Below are positions 11,331-22,510 of a stretch of 64,000 nt of DNA, piece by piece. Below the pieces are notes generated by a model, which was not told the origin of the DNA, ran no database searches, and worked only from the letters and a program-made list of their open reading frames with translations. The translations under genes were made by a program, and so were the position numbers. Position 1 is the stretch's first letter. Each line of letters opens with the position of its first letter. The stretch comes from Acanthosepion esculentum (Eukaryota > Mollusca > Cephalopoda > Sepiida > Sepiidae), in assembly GCA_964036315.1 (NCBI GenBank), contig OZ038495.1, positions 25,861,190 through 25,925,189 of the forward strand, given 5' to 3'.

Positions 11331-13171
11331 TTAAGAGATGGTTCCACACTCAACAAATCTCCTCATCAGAGGCCTTGTTGTTGGATGTAGTTTATCTTCA
11401 TACCTAGGATGCCTCATTGCCGAGGTTGGGGGTGTCTTACTGCTCTGCAGAGGTGCAGTCAGTGTATTTTGAAGCCCCATCTGACAGGGTGTGATTTCAT
11501 CAATTAACACATTTTCCATTACTCTCTGAAAAATGGCACTTGCCATTTTCACTCCAAAAGGCATTTTCATCTATCTTAATAATCCTCTGGGAGTATTTAT
11601 TGTGGTAATTTCCTTCATAGCTGATAATTTATGATAGTGGTTTAAATATTGGGAATAGGAAAAGAGTCCAAGCATATTTTATGATTTACACCTATTTTAA
11701 AATCACCATATATTCTTAAATCCCCACCATTCTTTTCGCAAGACTACAATATGAAAGGCCCATTTATTGTCATCTAGAGGAATATGCTCTAAAATTCCCT
11801 CCTCTATTATTTTTCTTTAACTTAGCAACTAGCAAAGGTAGAAGGGAAATAGGTAATTTACAAGATTCAAGATGGGGTACTATTTTCATTTAATTGTATA
11901 CTCGCTTTATATCCTTTTAACACTCCTGTTTTTACCTTTTCTGATTTTACATTACTGATTAATTTTGACGTATCCACCTTTAGCACTTCTGTACCTAGTA
12001 CTCCATGAATTTTTTTACATACCACTACTGTAATGGGAATAATTTCAAATCGGTCACTGGTTTCAATATTCCATTGAAGTATCCCAACGTTTTTATGAAA
12101 GACTCATTGAATTGTCTCAATTTCAAATGACTTTTTCTCAATGCGGCTGGCAGAGGATAGAAAAAATTGTTTATAGTTACGTTGTTCTGGAATTGTCATC
12201 ATTGGTCGACTGAACTTGCTTTGTTTCAATGACTTTTGTTTTGTTATTATTAATTACTTTATACCCATTATTATTAAAAAAAAAAAAAAATCGGCTTCCA
12301 TTTACCCATTTGTCCCCAGAAATTTCTTGGGATCAGAGTGACCTCACCCCCTGTATCGACTTGCATTGGAAATGTCATGCTATTTAATTTAATTTTTTCA
12401 AAAGAATTCTTTTCCTTAGATCTTTGTATAAAATAAATGTGATCAATTCTCTATTTTTACATTTTTTTAAACTATCTATTTTCTTTTTAACTTTGCATAT
12501 AGACTGAAAATTGTTTTCTGTCAATTTCATGCTCATAGTTATAGTATTTAAATTTCTTGTATTCCTTTCTTATACTGTACATTTCAACATTGTCCTAAGT
12601 ATTGTATATTTTTTATCAATTGCAGCTGTTCTATAACTTCCACACATGCAGTTAGAGACAAATTATTCAATTGTAATTGTTCCAATGTCTTATATTTATG
12701 AGATATATCAGTCACACCTTCAATCAACTGTAATTGAATCAATTCATCCTCAATAGTCAAATCTTGAATTCCAAGTTTCTCAAATTTGCACAATCTGTTA
12801 GCTTCTCTTAATCTGTGAAGATATTGCATAATTGATTCTTCTTGTTTTTGTATAATGAACAGAAATTTGGTTCTTTCTGCTATGACAAGTTTCATTTTAG
12901 GTCATAAATTTCTTTTTAGAATTTTTGAAATTTTGGCAAAAGTCAAATTCTTCAATTGTTTGTAATATGCCATAATAAAAATTTTCATTATAGTTTCACA
13001 ACCTGTGAAAGCTAGAAAGAGGTCAGTTATTTTAATTTTTCCCCCTCTTAACTGATTGTCTTTCAATTTTTTAGCCCTAGCCTAGGTTGCAAAACACCAG
13101 ATCCAAGTCTCGACAAATTCTGTTTCATCCAAGTGACGTAAACATCCTATTGGTGACATTATAGGAAACAT
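11331..13171 (-). pseudogene. Ty3/gypsy gag-protease-RT relic, antisense
   Basis: Reading the minus strand from ATG 13171, a Gag-like frame begins MFPIMSPIGCLRHLDE and crosses a TGA near 12903. It continues through YLHRLREANRLCKFEKLG and DISHKYKTLEQLQLNN to about 12584. A protease active site appears as QVDTGGEVTLIPRNFWGQ around 12300-12360. Reverse transcriptase follows as GDLRIYGDFKIGVNHKICLD (about 11650-11720), then KMPFGVKMASAIFQRVMENV (about 11510-11570). The order gag-PR-RT and the motifs are those of Ty3/gypsy. Multiple stops, an internal poly-T tract and loss of the RT YxDD, RNase H and integrase make it dead. Beyond about 11510 the frame no longer resembles pol, so it appears truncated there. 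No LTRs are seen. It is not the same copy as the plus-strand relic at 2.3 kb. Confidence 0.8.
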
Positions 13172-13384
13172 GGCAAAAAAATAATTTATAGGTATGTATT
13201 AAAGTGTGTGGGTGTAGATGTAAGCAAAAGGAAAATTCATACTATATTCATGTTGAGAATTTTCTTTGCCACAGATTAGGTTATTCAGTGTCCTGTTACA
13301 GAATAGCCATTTGCAAGTCTCTGACACTTGAGATATTTTGACTGCTGTCTTTATAAAGAATGTTCAGCCATAATAGTAAGCAAG

Positions 13385-13525
13385 TGGGGCATTTTGACGT
13401 AGTGTAATGATTAGTAAGATTGTCTTGCTAGATCAATTATAACTGAATAGTGAGATCGATCCTCACTTCCAGCCTTGTGTCACATCTAAGCTATGCTTAG
13501 AAATTATCATCATGGCTGGCATGTC
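13385..13525 (+). repeat. tRNA-derived SINE fragment, family C copy 1
   Basis: Contains GTGTAATGATTAGTAAGATT (A-box region) and GATCGATCCTC (B-box region), about 55 bp apart. It matches 15420-15545, including the following GCCTTGTGTCACATCTAAGC segment. A short Pol III-derived retroposon is the simplest reading. Confidence 0.6.
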
Positions 13526-13529
13526 TTAC

Positions 13530-13900
13530 CCCCCACTGGGGTGGGGAGCACCCCCCCCCCCCGCTGTGGCCTCTGCCATTCTTTTTTCCAGTACTGTTTT
13601 ATGGCAATCCAACATTTTTTTATTATTTTTAAACTGATGCTACATTGTCAGTCATCAACTAATAATATACATCATGTATCTGCATGGACCGTGTGGTGCA
13701 TACTATACAGGAACTCCCAATGAGCTTGAAGGCACAAAAGGGCTAATTTTTACATTTTTCTACCTAAGTTATAATGTCGATCATCAATTATAATAATCGA
13801 TAGGGCTGGTGCTTACTATCCCGAACCTCTCAACCATGTGGGGAGTGGGTACAGAAGTGCTAATTTCAGTTGAGCTTACTTTTTAAATTGTAATTTTCTT
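13530..13900. repeat. Degenerate repeat with poly-C and poly-T tracts
   Basis: Holds a C12-type run (13550-13562) and two loosely similar blocks. Each runs from a CATCAACTAATAAT-like start to a GGGCTAAT/AAGTGCTAAT end (13651-13750 and 13771-13863). This suggests an old divergent tandem duplication. Class unknown. Confidence 0.3.
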
Positions 13901-15415
13901 TCTGAACAGTTCTTTTAAATCAATTAAGAGGGTAATATATCTTGGTAAAATCATTTTTTATTCCGAGATCATCCACTAAGGAGGATCTCTGAATTTTTTT
14001 TTTTCTACTAATAGTAATAGTAAACAAGAAGCCCATGGCTAGTAATTAAAATAAAATTTCTAGTCCCTATTTTTTACATTTCTAGAACGATAAAACTGAG
14101 AAAATGATTACTTAAAAAATAAAAATGTTTAAAGATTTCAATGCATGAAAAATTTTCCTGAAACCTGAAATACTGTTTTTAAAACAAGTTTTTAAGACAA
14201 TCCCATTTGTGTTGTGTTGGAATCTTTGTAAAACTTTTTTTTCAGCAATCAGTCTTTATGCAAATGCAAAAATTTGCAACTTAAACATTTTTTTCAAGTA
14301 AAATTCAGTCATGAAAATATTTGTGGTTATTATAAAAAGAATAACATTTTCTCAGATTTTTTTTAAAATAAAAAAGTACTATTTATTATAAAAGTAAATA
14401 ATTAATGAATATGTACTGAAATTTTCATTTAAATTAGATAATTCCCTGATTTTTGGTAATTTTAATAAAGCGCTGCCCTTCCCCACCCAATTTTCCTTTG
14501 AGGGTCTGTGGCCCCCAGGTTAGGAAACCTATGAAATAGACATGTAGTAGTGAAGGGGCCCCCATATCAAAGTTTTGCTGGGGGTGTGGGTGGAGACACT
14601 AGCGACATCCCTGTTTACCATAATAGTAAGAAAGTGAATAAAATTCTCATTTTTACCTTTTCTGAACAGCCAGTTATGTTTCTTAAACATTTTATATTTT
14701 GTAATAACTCAGAAGTTACTAAAGTATTGGTTCTTAGCACACAAGTAGCATAGCCAAGAAAGTATCCTTGCTTAGTTTCACATCTAAGTTCTTATAATTT
14801 CTGAGATTTTGCCAAAACATTTAAAATTTTTTGGTGAAAATAATGAAAAGCACAAGAAATACACACCTAAAGTGTGATGGTCAATCTAAAGAAAGGAGAA
14901 AAGTTACAAAGTATCAATAAGTAAAATAGGCACATAATGTCTTGGCTTATTGAACTACTCTACTCTGGTATCACGAAGAGCAGAATCATGAGATCTTACA
15001 GAAAGAGGAATTATTCTGTTGATGAACAGAATCATCTTGTAAAAAGGCAGGTTTTCAATAGAAACAGTTTACACTTACACATTTATAAGAGGAAAAATGT
15101 TACATGGTGATTTACTACTTTAAAGAGTCCTTTATAAGCTGGTTGAAGTAGCTGTTTAAGGACAGGATTTTTGACAAAGACATAATCACATTCAGACAGA
15201 GAATATGGAATAATTATTTTATAACAAAAAAAAAGGATGTTTCTGTAGCTTTGGCAATTTGATTACTAAAACTATTGCACAAAATATTTATGCTTTTACT
15301 TTATGTTAAGGACTCAAATTATTAAATTTGTTATGGTTCATCTTAAAATATTTACAAAACATCTGACACACTTATCTTTTTCAGTTCATTTCTATGACTG
15401 CAATTTCTTTGGGCA
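13900..15415. other. AT-rich sequence, nothing recognised
   Basis: A GC-richer patch at 14470-14620 (GTCTGTGGCCCCCAGGTTAG and GGGTGTGGGTGGAGACAC) looks transposon-derived but has no identifiable ends or coding frame. Confidence 0.35.
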
Positions 15416-15417
15416 CC

Positions 15418-15545
15418 TCAATAGGGTGTAATGGTTAGCAAGCTTGTCTCACTAGAACAATTTACAACTGAGTAGTGTGTTCAATCCTCACTGGGTGTCT
15501 CATACTTTTGGCCTTGTGCCACACATATAAGCTATCACCATAATT
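15418..15545 (+). repeat. tRNA-derived SINE fragment, family C copy 2
   Basis: Contains GGGTGTAATGGTTAGCAAGC (A-box region) and GTGTTCAATCCTC (B-box-like). It is followed by GGCCTTGTGCCACACATATA, shared with copy 1 at 13.4 kb. Target duplications are not obvious. Confidence 0.65.
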
Positions 15546-16850
15546 GCAATTTGTTTTGTCATAAAGCTATTTTCTTCAGAAAGATTCATATATTTAGAAA
15601 ATAAAATAACTTTTTGGTGTATATTGTGAGTGTGTAAATGTATATCAAACAATGATATCTCATACCAACTTGCTTCAGAAATCATTGTAGTATTTTTTTA
15701 CCATTTTATAATGCTTACCAAGGAAAGGTGTCAATTAACTCCTGTTATCATGTTTTCAGGTTGGAGAAAATAACATTTTGAGAATGAATAGCTTAATAAG
15801 GCAAACAACTTTCAAACTACATGAAATAAAACCATAAATTTCTATCAGAAAATTACATTTTCCATATAAATTTGAATGACTCTGTTTTAATTTGTCAAAA
15901 AATATGAATAATATCTCAGTGATTTTTAAATTTTTGTATATATATAAAAATCGAAGCTTGAAACCAACTTTATTTGTTCTCATTACTAAATATTTATGCT
16001 GAAGACTATTACATATTTTAAAAGGATGTGAATGTATCAATTATAAAAATTATTCAAATCTAGATATCTTTCTATAGGTTTGAATTATACTCAGTTAAAG
16101 AACCAGCAATTTAATGATACAAGTTCTAGTATAAACAATTATTTATATTGTGTAAATAGTTTAAAATTCAAGAGACAATAATAGGGCCTTTTCATTTCTC
16201 TGATATGAATTCAGTTTACAGAGAAAATATATGTCAAGGAGCCTCACCCACCAGGAACTGTGGTTGGCTGGAAATTAAGAACTGATAATCTTTAAATCTT
16301 AGATCTCTGGGTTAAATATGTCACTAGGGCTTTACAAATATTGCTATGACCCTAGGATGAAATGTTGGAAATTGATTTCCATTTAGTTAACAAAAACATT
16401 AACAAAGTTAAAAAAATAAATAAACCTTCAACTCTACTCCCTATTTGAGCCTTCAATTTCTTTTTATACTTTTACATAAAATTCATGTGGAGATTTTCCT
16501 TGTTTGAAAATGGAACTACTGTTTCTTGATTTTTTTGTTCATTACTGATAAAATGATTTCAGATTTTAAATTCACTTCCATCACCAACTTATTTTTGAAA
16601 TTTTAAAGTGAGAACGTTTTAAAAAATCTTAAATTGAAATTATAATTACTTCAATCATTTTATGGCTAAATTCACTAGTGTAAAGTTTTTTACTAATTTA
16701 ATTCTTAAAACTTTTCAATTTACAACTTTACTATTACAAGCCAAATCTTTGTGTATAAGTACTATAGATTTTATAAATACAAAAACGAGAGCCTGTTTCT
16801 TTTTTTGGAATCAATTTTAATTTTGAAGGGTTGTACATTGCATGGTACCT
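15546..16850. other. AT-rich sequence, nothing recognised
   Basis: No gene or structured repeat identified. Confidence 0.4.
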
Positions 16851-16854
16851 TAAA

Positions 16855-16873
16855 CTCACTCACTCACTCACTA
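16855..16873. repeat. Short (CACT)n tract
   Basis: A short run of CACT repeats immediately upstream of the GC-richer candidate promoter block. Confidence 0.8.
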
Positions 16874-16884
16874 TTTATTTATCT

Positions 16885-17085
16885 GTGTTAGGCAACTGCT
16901 GCTGTACTTACGATAAGCAGGTCAAAGCCTCGTTTTCGCTGGCGACGCCATTTTATATCTAAGCTAATATCAGAAAGTAGGTAGTAGTGGCTCGAGGTGG
17001 AGAATTAATCTCAATCGGAATATCATTTTTTTACCAAAAAGAAAAAGAAAAAAATTCTACCAAAATTCCGCTTTTCAGTCCAAAA
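16885..17085 (+). promoter_or_regulatory. Candidate promoter / 5' UTR of a host gene
   Basis: Composition shifts sharply here from AT-rich to locally CpG-containing (CCTCGTTTTCGCTGGCGACG, GGCTCGAGGTGG). This leads into an ATG in good context (AAAAATGCC, A at -3). No obvious TATA box lies at a fixed distance. The change in base use against the surroundings is seen directly; promoter function is inferred from the exon-like sequence just downstream. Confidence 0.4.
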
Positions 17086-17145
17086 ATGCCGCTGGCTTCG
17101 CTAGCAGACCCATGGAAACGCATGGAAGTGGCTCAAGAGACTGAG
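17086..17145 (+). CDS. Putative first coding exon of an unidentified host gene
   Basis: The 60-nt frame from ATG 17086 encodes MPLASLADPWKRMEVAQETE and ends GAG at a GT (GAG|GTACCG). The start has A at -3. The donor is not a strong consensus; a better GTAAGA lies 5 nt downstream at 17151. However, joining from there to the next exon hits a stop within 10 codons, whereas the 17145 boundary keeps phase 0 and an open frame. The codon composition is far richer in G/C than the flanks. I do not recognise the protein. Mixed charged/acidic residues suggest a disordered N-terminus. A second in-frame ATG lies 12 codons in. Transcript evidence is absent, so this is a candidate. Confidence 0.5.
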
Positions 17146-17221
17146 GTACCGTAAGATTCTTTTCAACTTTCTTTTTAAAGAAAAAAAAAAAAGTCGTAAT
17201 TTATTAAAAGAAAAGTGTTTG

Positions 17222-17252
<31 letters not shown>

Positions 17253-17679
17253 TCAACATATATATTTAGAACGGCTTCCGTATGAAAATTCTACGATCAA
17301 TTCAATATTGTTTCTGCTGAGTAAAACTCATCCCCCACTTTATGACCGGGTATTGCTTAACTTTACATGCCGACACAAGTAATCGTTGTTTATTTGTTTA
17401 CTAATGAAAAATAACAAAACTGACAAAAAATATTAAATAAAATTATTCATACCAAATAACTTGATACATTTAATCAGTGTTTGTTTCCAATGTAAGAGTT
17501 TTTGTTTCTTTTTTTATTTAAAAATTAATTTTCCGGTTTCGCCCATAAAAAAAATAAAATCCGGGAACATTTTTTTTTCTTTAAATAATAAACGAAGAAT
17601 GTTTTGTTTTTTTTTTTCTTCATTAATCTAATTTGTTTTAGAGATTGAATTTTTCTTATATATTTAATTATCTTCACAG

Positions 17680-17718
17680 GGAGCTGCCAGTACGGAGGAT
17701 ATGTTAGTAGATGATCAG
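17680..17718 (+). CDS. Putative 39-nt second exon
   Basis: Preceded by a pyrimidine-rich stretch and acceptor (TTATCTTCACAG) and followed by a strong donor (CAG|GTAGGT). Of the three frames only phase 0 is open, giving GAASTEDMLVDDQ. This fits exon 1 ending on a codon boundary at 17145. Thirty-nine nucleotides is a microexon-size multiple of three, so skipping would keep frame. The acidic residues continue the character of exon 1. The 534-bp intron between them is T-rich. Gene identity unknown. Confidence 0.5.
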
Positions 17719-20700
17719 GTAGGTATTTTGTTTGCGAAATGCCTTTTCCAGATTGCTTTTTCTTTTATTTATTTTTCTTTCTTCATATTGTGAACTGACT
17801 GTTTCCGCATTAGAATGTGAGAAAAATTCATAGAATAATTTCACGCTGGTATTTTTCTGGCATTTTTAGCGCTCAGATTTATTGTTTATTTCTATATTTT
17901 TCAAAATAATTTAGAATAGGATTTCTTTTTGACTTATTTTTAAGATAATTTTTTCTTTTTTTTTTTAGTTTTTATTGAATTAAAAATTTTCTAAGTTTTT
18001 TTTATTATCCAGAAAATCTGCCTTTTTTTTTCTTTTTTTTCTCATTTAAATATTGATTGTTTTTTTTTGTTTTGTTTTTCTTTATGAATTTTTTCATTAT
18101 GCAAAAATAAAAATTTAAAAACGTAAGACGGGGTGGATGAAATTGGCTTTTTAAAAGTAATATTTCCGTTACACTTTTTAAGATTCTCACCCCAACGCAT
18201 TTAAACTTTATTATTGGTATTATTTTTTTTACTGACAATGGCCAAATTTGCCGAATCTTTTTTGGACTTGTTTTAAAACAATTTTGGGTTTATTATTCCT
18301 GACTTCCTTTTTTATTTTTATTTATTTTTTTATTATATCTTTTTTTTTTTTTTTTTCTCAGTTTTATTTGACTGTTTTTGAAACCTTTTTCTTAAAGAAA
18401 AAATATCTTGGTCATCTTCATGCTTTCTAAACTTAATTACCTTACTACACGCCTTGTTATGACCATGTTTTTATATTCACTTTTGGTATCATCTGATAAA
18501 ATTCGCGAGGGGCGTGGACATAGGGGTTGGAAAAAAGAAGTTAAAATTGAAAATAAGATAAAAACGAAAGAATTTATTTTCAACCAATCAAGTCTAGCTA
18601 TTTTAAGTTCTCTAGTGAAGTTTCCATTCACTTTAAGCATGAACGTGAAGTTTAAATCTTTGAAAAATATAACAATGTGAGCATAAGTAGTCTGCTAACA
18701 TTTTGAAAACCGATTCCTTTCTATTTCAATATCTTTCACGGTACCTGTTTCAGTGTTTATCATTACGCTATACAAGAAAATGAATAAGCATCAAGATTAT
18801 CTTTTCTAAATGCTTCTCACTCGGAATTTTGGGATATTCTTTGGAGTGTGTATCGATTTAACAGACACTTCATTTCTTCTTTTTGTCAGTATAAACCCTC
18901 AACAAAATCTTAATTCTAAAAATTGAGGAAAGCAGTCTAACTTTTCTCTTGTGATACGAGGTATTCTTAGCTACTTATCCTTTGCCTTGCTAATTTTAAA
19001 TAAAATCAAGAGTAATTTCTTTGATCTTATTGATAAAGAAGAAAAAATGTCTTGAATTTATGCTTAGATCCGTTTATGCGTGTACAACGGCATGTATGAA
19101 TTATTGTGTGTGTTCACCCACCCACTCAATTTCCAAGTCCACAACTGAACAGACTCGGCCATAGCTGATTAAGTGAAGTGTCAAAAAGACACACCATCGA
19201 AATTTTTCCCCATCACATTCTTTCAGACGAGCTATTGTATTTTAAATCTCCCTGTCCTTCCTCTTTCTTTCATTCCGACTTCCTCTTGACGAGAAGGATC
19301 GGTTAATAAATAAGTGGAGAAAATATTTCTACTTTCACCCTCCCTAAACCTTTTTTTTTTTTTTTGTGACGCAAGGGGGCGAAATGATTATGACGACTTG
19401 TGATATATATATATTTCCTTTTTTACAGTACAGTACACACTGAATGCGTAAATAAATGTAAAAACAAAGTACTAATACGACGCTCAGTATTATTATTTAT
19501 AAGAAACCATATTTTCATATTCTTTTTTTAGATTCTAACCGCCCCCCCCCCAAGTTGAAAACTCGTTTTCTCACAATATGGTTCAGGTTTTGGAATTACA
19601 TGATTCTGATTGCGATCAAAAAACAAAAACAAAAAACAATAGGTAAATAAATTATTAAATCGTAAATTTGACACTCGTTTGTTTTGAAAATATTCAAACG
19701 GTCAGTGTCAATTTTATTTTTTCTAACCAATAACCGAAAAACAACAACCACCACCGTAATGCAAGCAAGAGTAAAGCACGTACTCTCTGCAGTAATTTTG
19801 TTAAACAAACCCTCTCTCAGTTCGGGACCCTACTTGAATAAAGAAAGCATTTGACTACTCGTTTTGACCAACTTTTTTTTAAGTACTCTAAATAATAATA
19901 ATCGTGTAGAGAATCAAACAAAAACATAGTATTGACGAGATAAATGGTATCCAGCACATGCTGTTGTCTCAACAAATTCTACTGAATTCCAACCTTTTAA
20001 ACTTTCTCATTAGACATTTGGCGTTTCATTATTAAACATATGTGCACTTGTTCGCGTCCGGCATCATTACAAACAAGTTCTGCATTTGAGACTATGATTT
20101 TATTTTTAATGGTTAAGTTTACAGTTTTATTATGATATGACAGTGACGCTGATTCTCCGCTTTTTATTCTTTTTATAAATTTATACAAAAACAAAATTCA
20201 ATAGGACAATTTTAATCTCGTTTTCTTGACGAGTCCTATCACTGTGTGGTTAAGGAGTACTTATGCATTCCACTGTGACTGATATTTTTATTCTTTCTCG
20301 TTTTTGGGGTGGTAGAAATTATTTACCATCCGTTTTTATTCTTCATTTAAATAGTGATTAAAATAAATAACTTCTTTTTTTTTTTTTTCTTCATATTTTA
20401 AATCTTTCTTTAAAAAGCTAAAAAGGAAATGTGCTACAATAAGAATAAGATCAGTAATTTTTTTATTTGTTTTTACTTCAAAATCTTTACAATTTGTGAA
20501 AGATGGGTTTGCCAGTAGTAAATCTACCTACTTTTAACTTTGAATCCATTTTTTTCTCTTTTCTATTTATTTGTACACATCTTCTATTTTTCTCTCTCTT
20601 AAGCTATATTCAAGTTCAAAGATGAATGAATAGAGGCGGTATCGATTTCCATTCACCTCATTATCCACTCTGAGTTACCCAGTGTTTCGTTGTGGTCATT

Positions 20701-21075
20701 CAGGTCCTCTGCAAAATCTTTTTACTTTTAAAAAGTTATCTGCTTTTTGTTTCTAATTAGCATTTAACAACCGAATGTTGCCATATGTGTTACCAGGTAT
20801 TTTCCCGTCTTACTTTTGTTAATCAAAGAGTGAGCAGAAGGAACATAAAAAGAAAAACATATTTTCAGTGGTTTTAAAGTCGGAAACAATTTCGCATTGA
20901 ATTAGTGAATCCCATACTTTTTTATTTTTTTTATTTTTTTTTTTTAAATTTTACATCCGCATTTGTGACCAATAGTTTTTAAAAACAAAAAAAAATATTA
21001 TCGTTCGTCAAAAATAAATCTCCAAAACGTTATCTAGCAGGTTTCTTGTGGAGCAGGTGAGATTATGCTTCATTT
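17719..21075. other. Putative intron: T-rich, homopolymer-laden sequence
   Basis: Long T-runs (18018-18080, 18340-18358, 20375-20390, 20915-20945) and a CpG content higher than the rest of the window, fading by about 21 kb. No transposon or coding similarity found. Open frames here span T or A homopolymers and are not credible. Confidence 0.4.
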
Positions 21076-21077
21076 CA

Positions 21078-21310
21078 GGGCAAGTGGGTGCATTGTCTAG
21101 TGGTTAGAATGTCACATTCCAGCCATAAGACCGGAGTTCAATTCTCACCATGGTAGATTTATCAAAGAGGTGATTTCTTGATAATATCGACCTTGGAAAT
21201 TGCCTGGAAATATTGGTTGATCCAATCCTTGTGAGTGAAATTGGGTAGATGTAACTATAGGAAGGTGTCACTGGTTGCGTTAGCACAAAGTAACAAGTCA
21301 TTATGACCGA
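21078..21310 (+). repeat. tRNA-derived SINE, family D copy 1
   Basis: The head has TCTAGTGGTTAGAATGTC (A-box region) and GGAGTTCAATTCTC (B-box region). A ~170-bp body then ends GTTAGCACAAAGTAACAAGTC and ATTATGACC. The same head and body order recurs at 42131-42395. Both share ATTTNTCAA.NAGGTGA-like and CAAGTCATNATGAC segments. This is a full-length SINE layout of tRNA head plus unrelated body. Likely transcribed by RNA polymerase III and mobilised by a LINE. Confidence 0.75.
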
Positions 21311-22060
21311 GAGTTTGTACTGGCCTTGTTCAAACTATTGATCATAGTTAAATTATCTGCTCTCTCTCAGAAACTGTAACTATGGTCTCCTCAGCATAGT
21401 TGCAGTATAAATCACAGGTTGGTTTTTGTGGGTGTTGAAGCATGAATGTATTTGAACAGGCCTCTGCATCAGGGATTAGCTAGCCATACAAGTAGCCAGC
21501 ACTATCAGTTTTTTTATTCTCCAACTAACAATGAACTCTGGTTTGGTACCATTTACATTATTGCTAAAATAAACAGAATTAGACTAAATTTGTTCTACAA
21601 TCTCAGAAAATTCATTAATTCTTTCAAATAAACACAAAACCTCCAGAAGGACCAAATCTGCCATGACTCCTCAGAGACCAACCACTCACCAGAAAATTAC
21701 TAAATGATAGTAGTTGTCAGTTAATTGCATTGTGGCTATTGGATCTTAATGAATTTTCTAATTGTTTTTTACATTATGATAATTTTGCAAGAGTTTTAAA
21801 ATGTTAGGAAACTTTGAAGTTTGGTTCATTTTTCAAGTAAAAAAAAAACAAAACTTTCCTAATTTGTAACCCAGCAATTTTGCAACTTTTTAGGACTTGA
21901 TTTGATTAATTTATAGAACTAACTTTTAAATTGTATATGAATCTTATCTTCTATATGAATTCCTCTTTTATAATCTCACTCACAATATTGGTTATTCTTT
22001 GAGGATTCTTGAGCATTTTTGCAACAGCTCTGTCTTCAAACTCTTAAATATGTTATCTTT

Positions 22061-22109
<49 letters not shown>

Positions 22110-22344
22110 TACTCAAATATTCTTTATTAGTGATTATTGGTGTCTGCTGTTTGGCATATTTGGAATGTAGACTAAGAAATAAATTCTTGAGTAAGGGAAG
22201 TAAAGTGATAAAGCCACTAAGATGCAATGGGTTACTGAGAGTGAAAGAAACTGAGAAAATGTTATTAAGGAAAAAGAACATGATTCAAAAAGACAGAAGG
22301 TGACTGTTGATGTTGCATTTACATTTTTGAAGATCATAGTTTAC
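21310..22344. other. AT-rich sequence with (AT)n/(AC)n at 22066-22110
   Basis: No gene recognised. The compound TA/CA microsatellite generates spurious frames on both strands. Confidence 0.5.
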
Positions 22345-22440
22345 AGGAAAGCAAGAAGCCACAAGAGTTCCACAAGTGAGTGTGAGAGAAGAAACGGTTA
22401 ACACAGATCTTATGCTTATATCTAACAATTTCAGCATAAT
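22345..22440 (-). repeat. Short antisense LINE fragment
   Basis: AGTTCCACAAGTGAGTGTGA and the following GAGAAGAAACGGTTA match the antisense LINE at 38670-38705 (GAGTTCCACAAGCAAAGTG). On the minus strand it gives the SFFSHSLVELL region of the polymerase C-terminus. It lies just left of the hAT insertion. Confidence 0.5.
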
Positions 22441-22510
22441 ATCAGTATTTTTTTTAGTGTCATTCCATGCATTATGCTTTAGTCTCATCTGCAGTTTGTA
22501 TTGCTTAGAT

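Noticed and set aside
17146..17156. Alternative donor ACC|GTAAGA for exon 1
   Set aside because: Better consensus, but joining to 17680 gives a stop in the spliced frame; kept only as an uncertainty.
18005..18430. Phe/Lys-rich open frames on both strands
   Set aside because: Produced by T and A homopolymers in the putative intron; no protein-like composition.
22019..22303. 94-codon frame with Tyr-Ile repeats
   Set aside because: Translation of the (AT)n/(AC)n microsatellite; the opposite strand gives an equally long frame.
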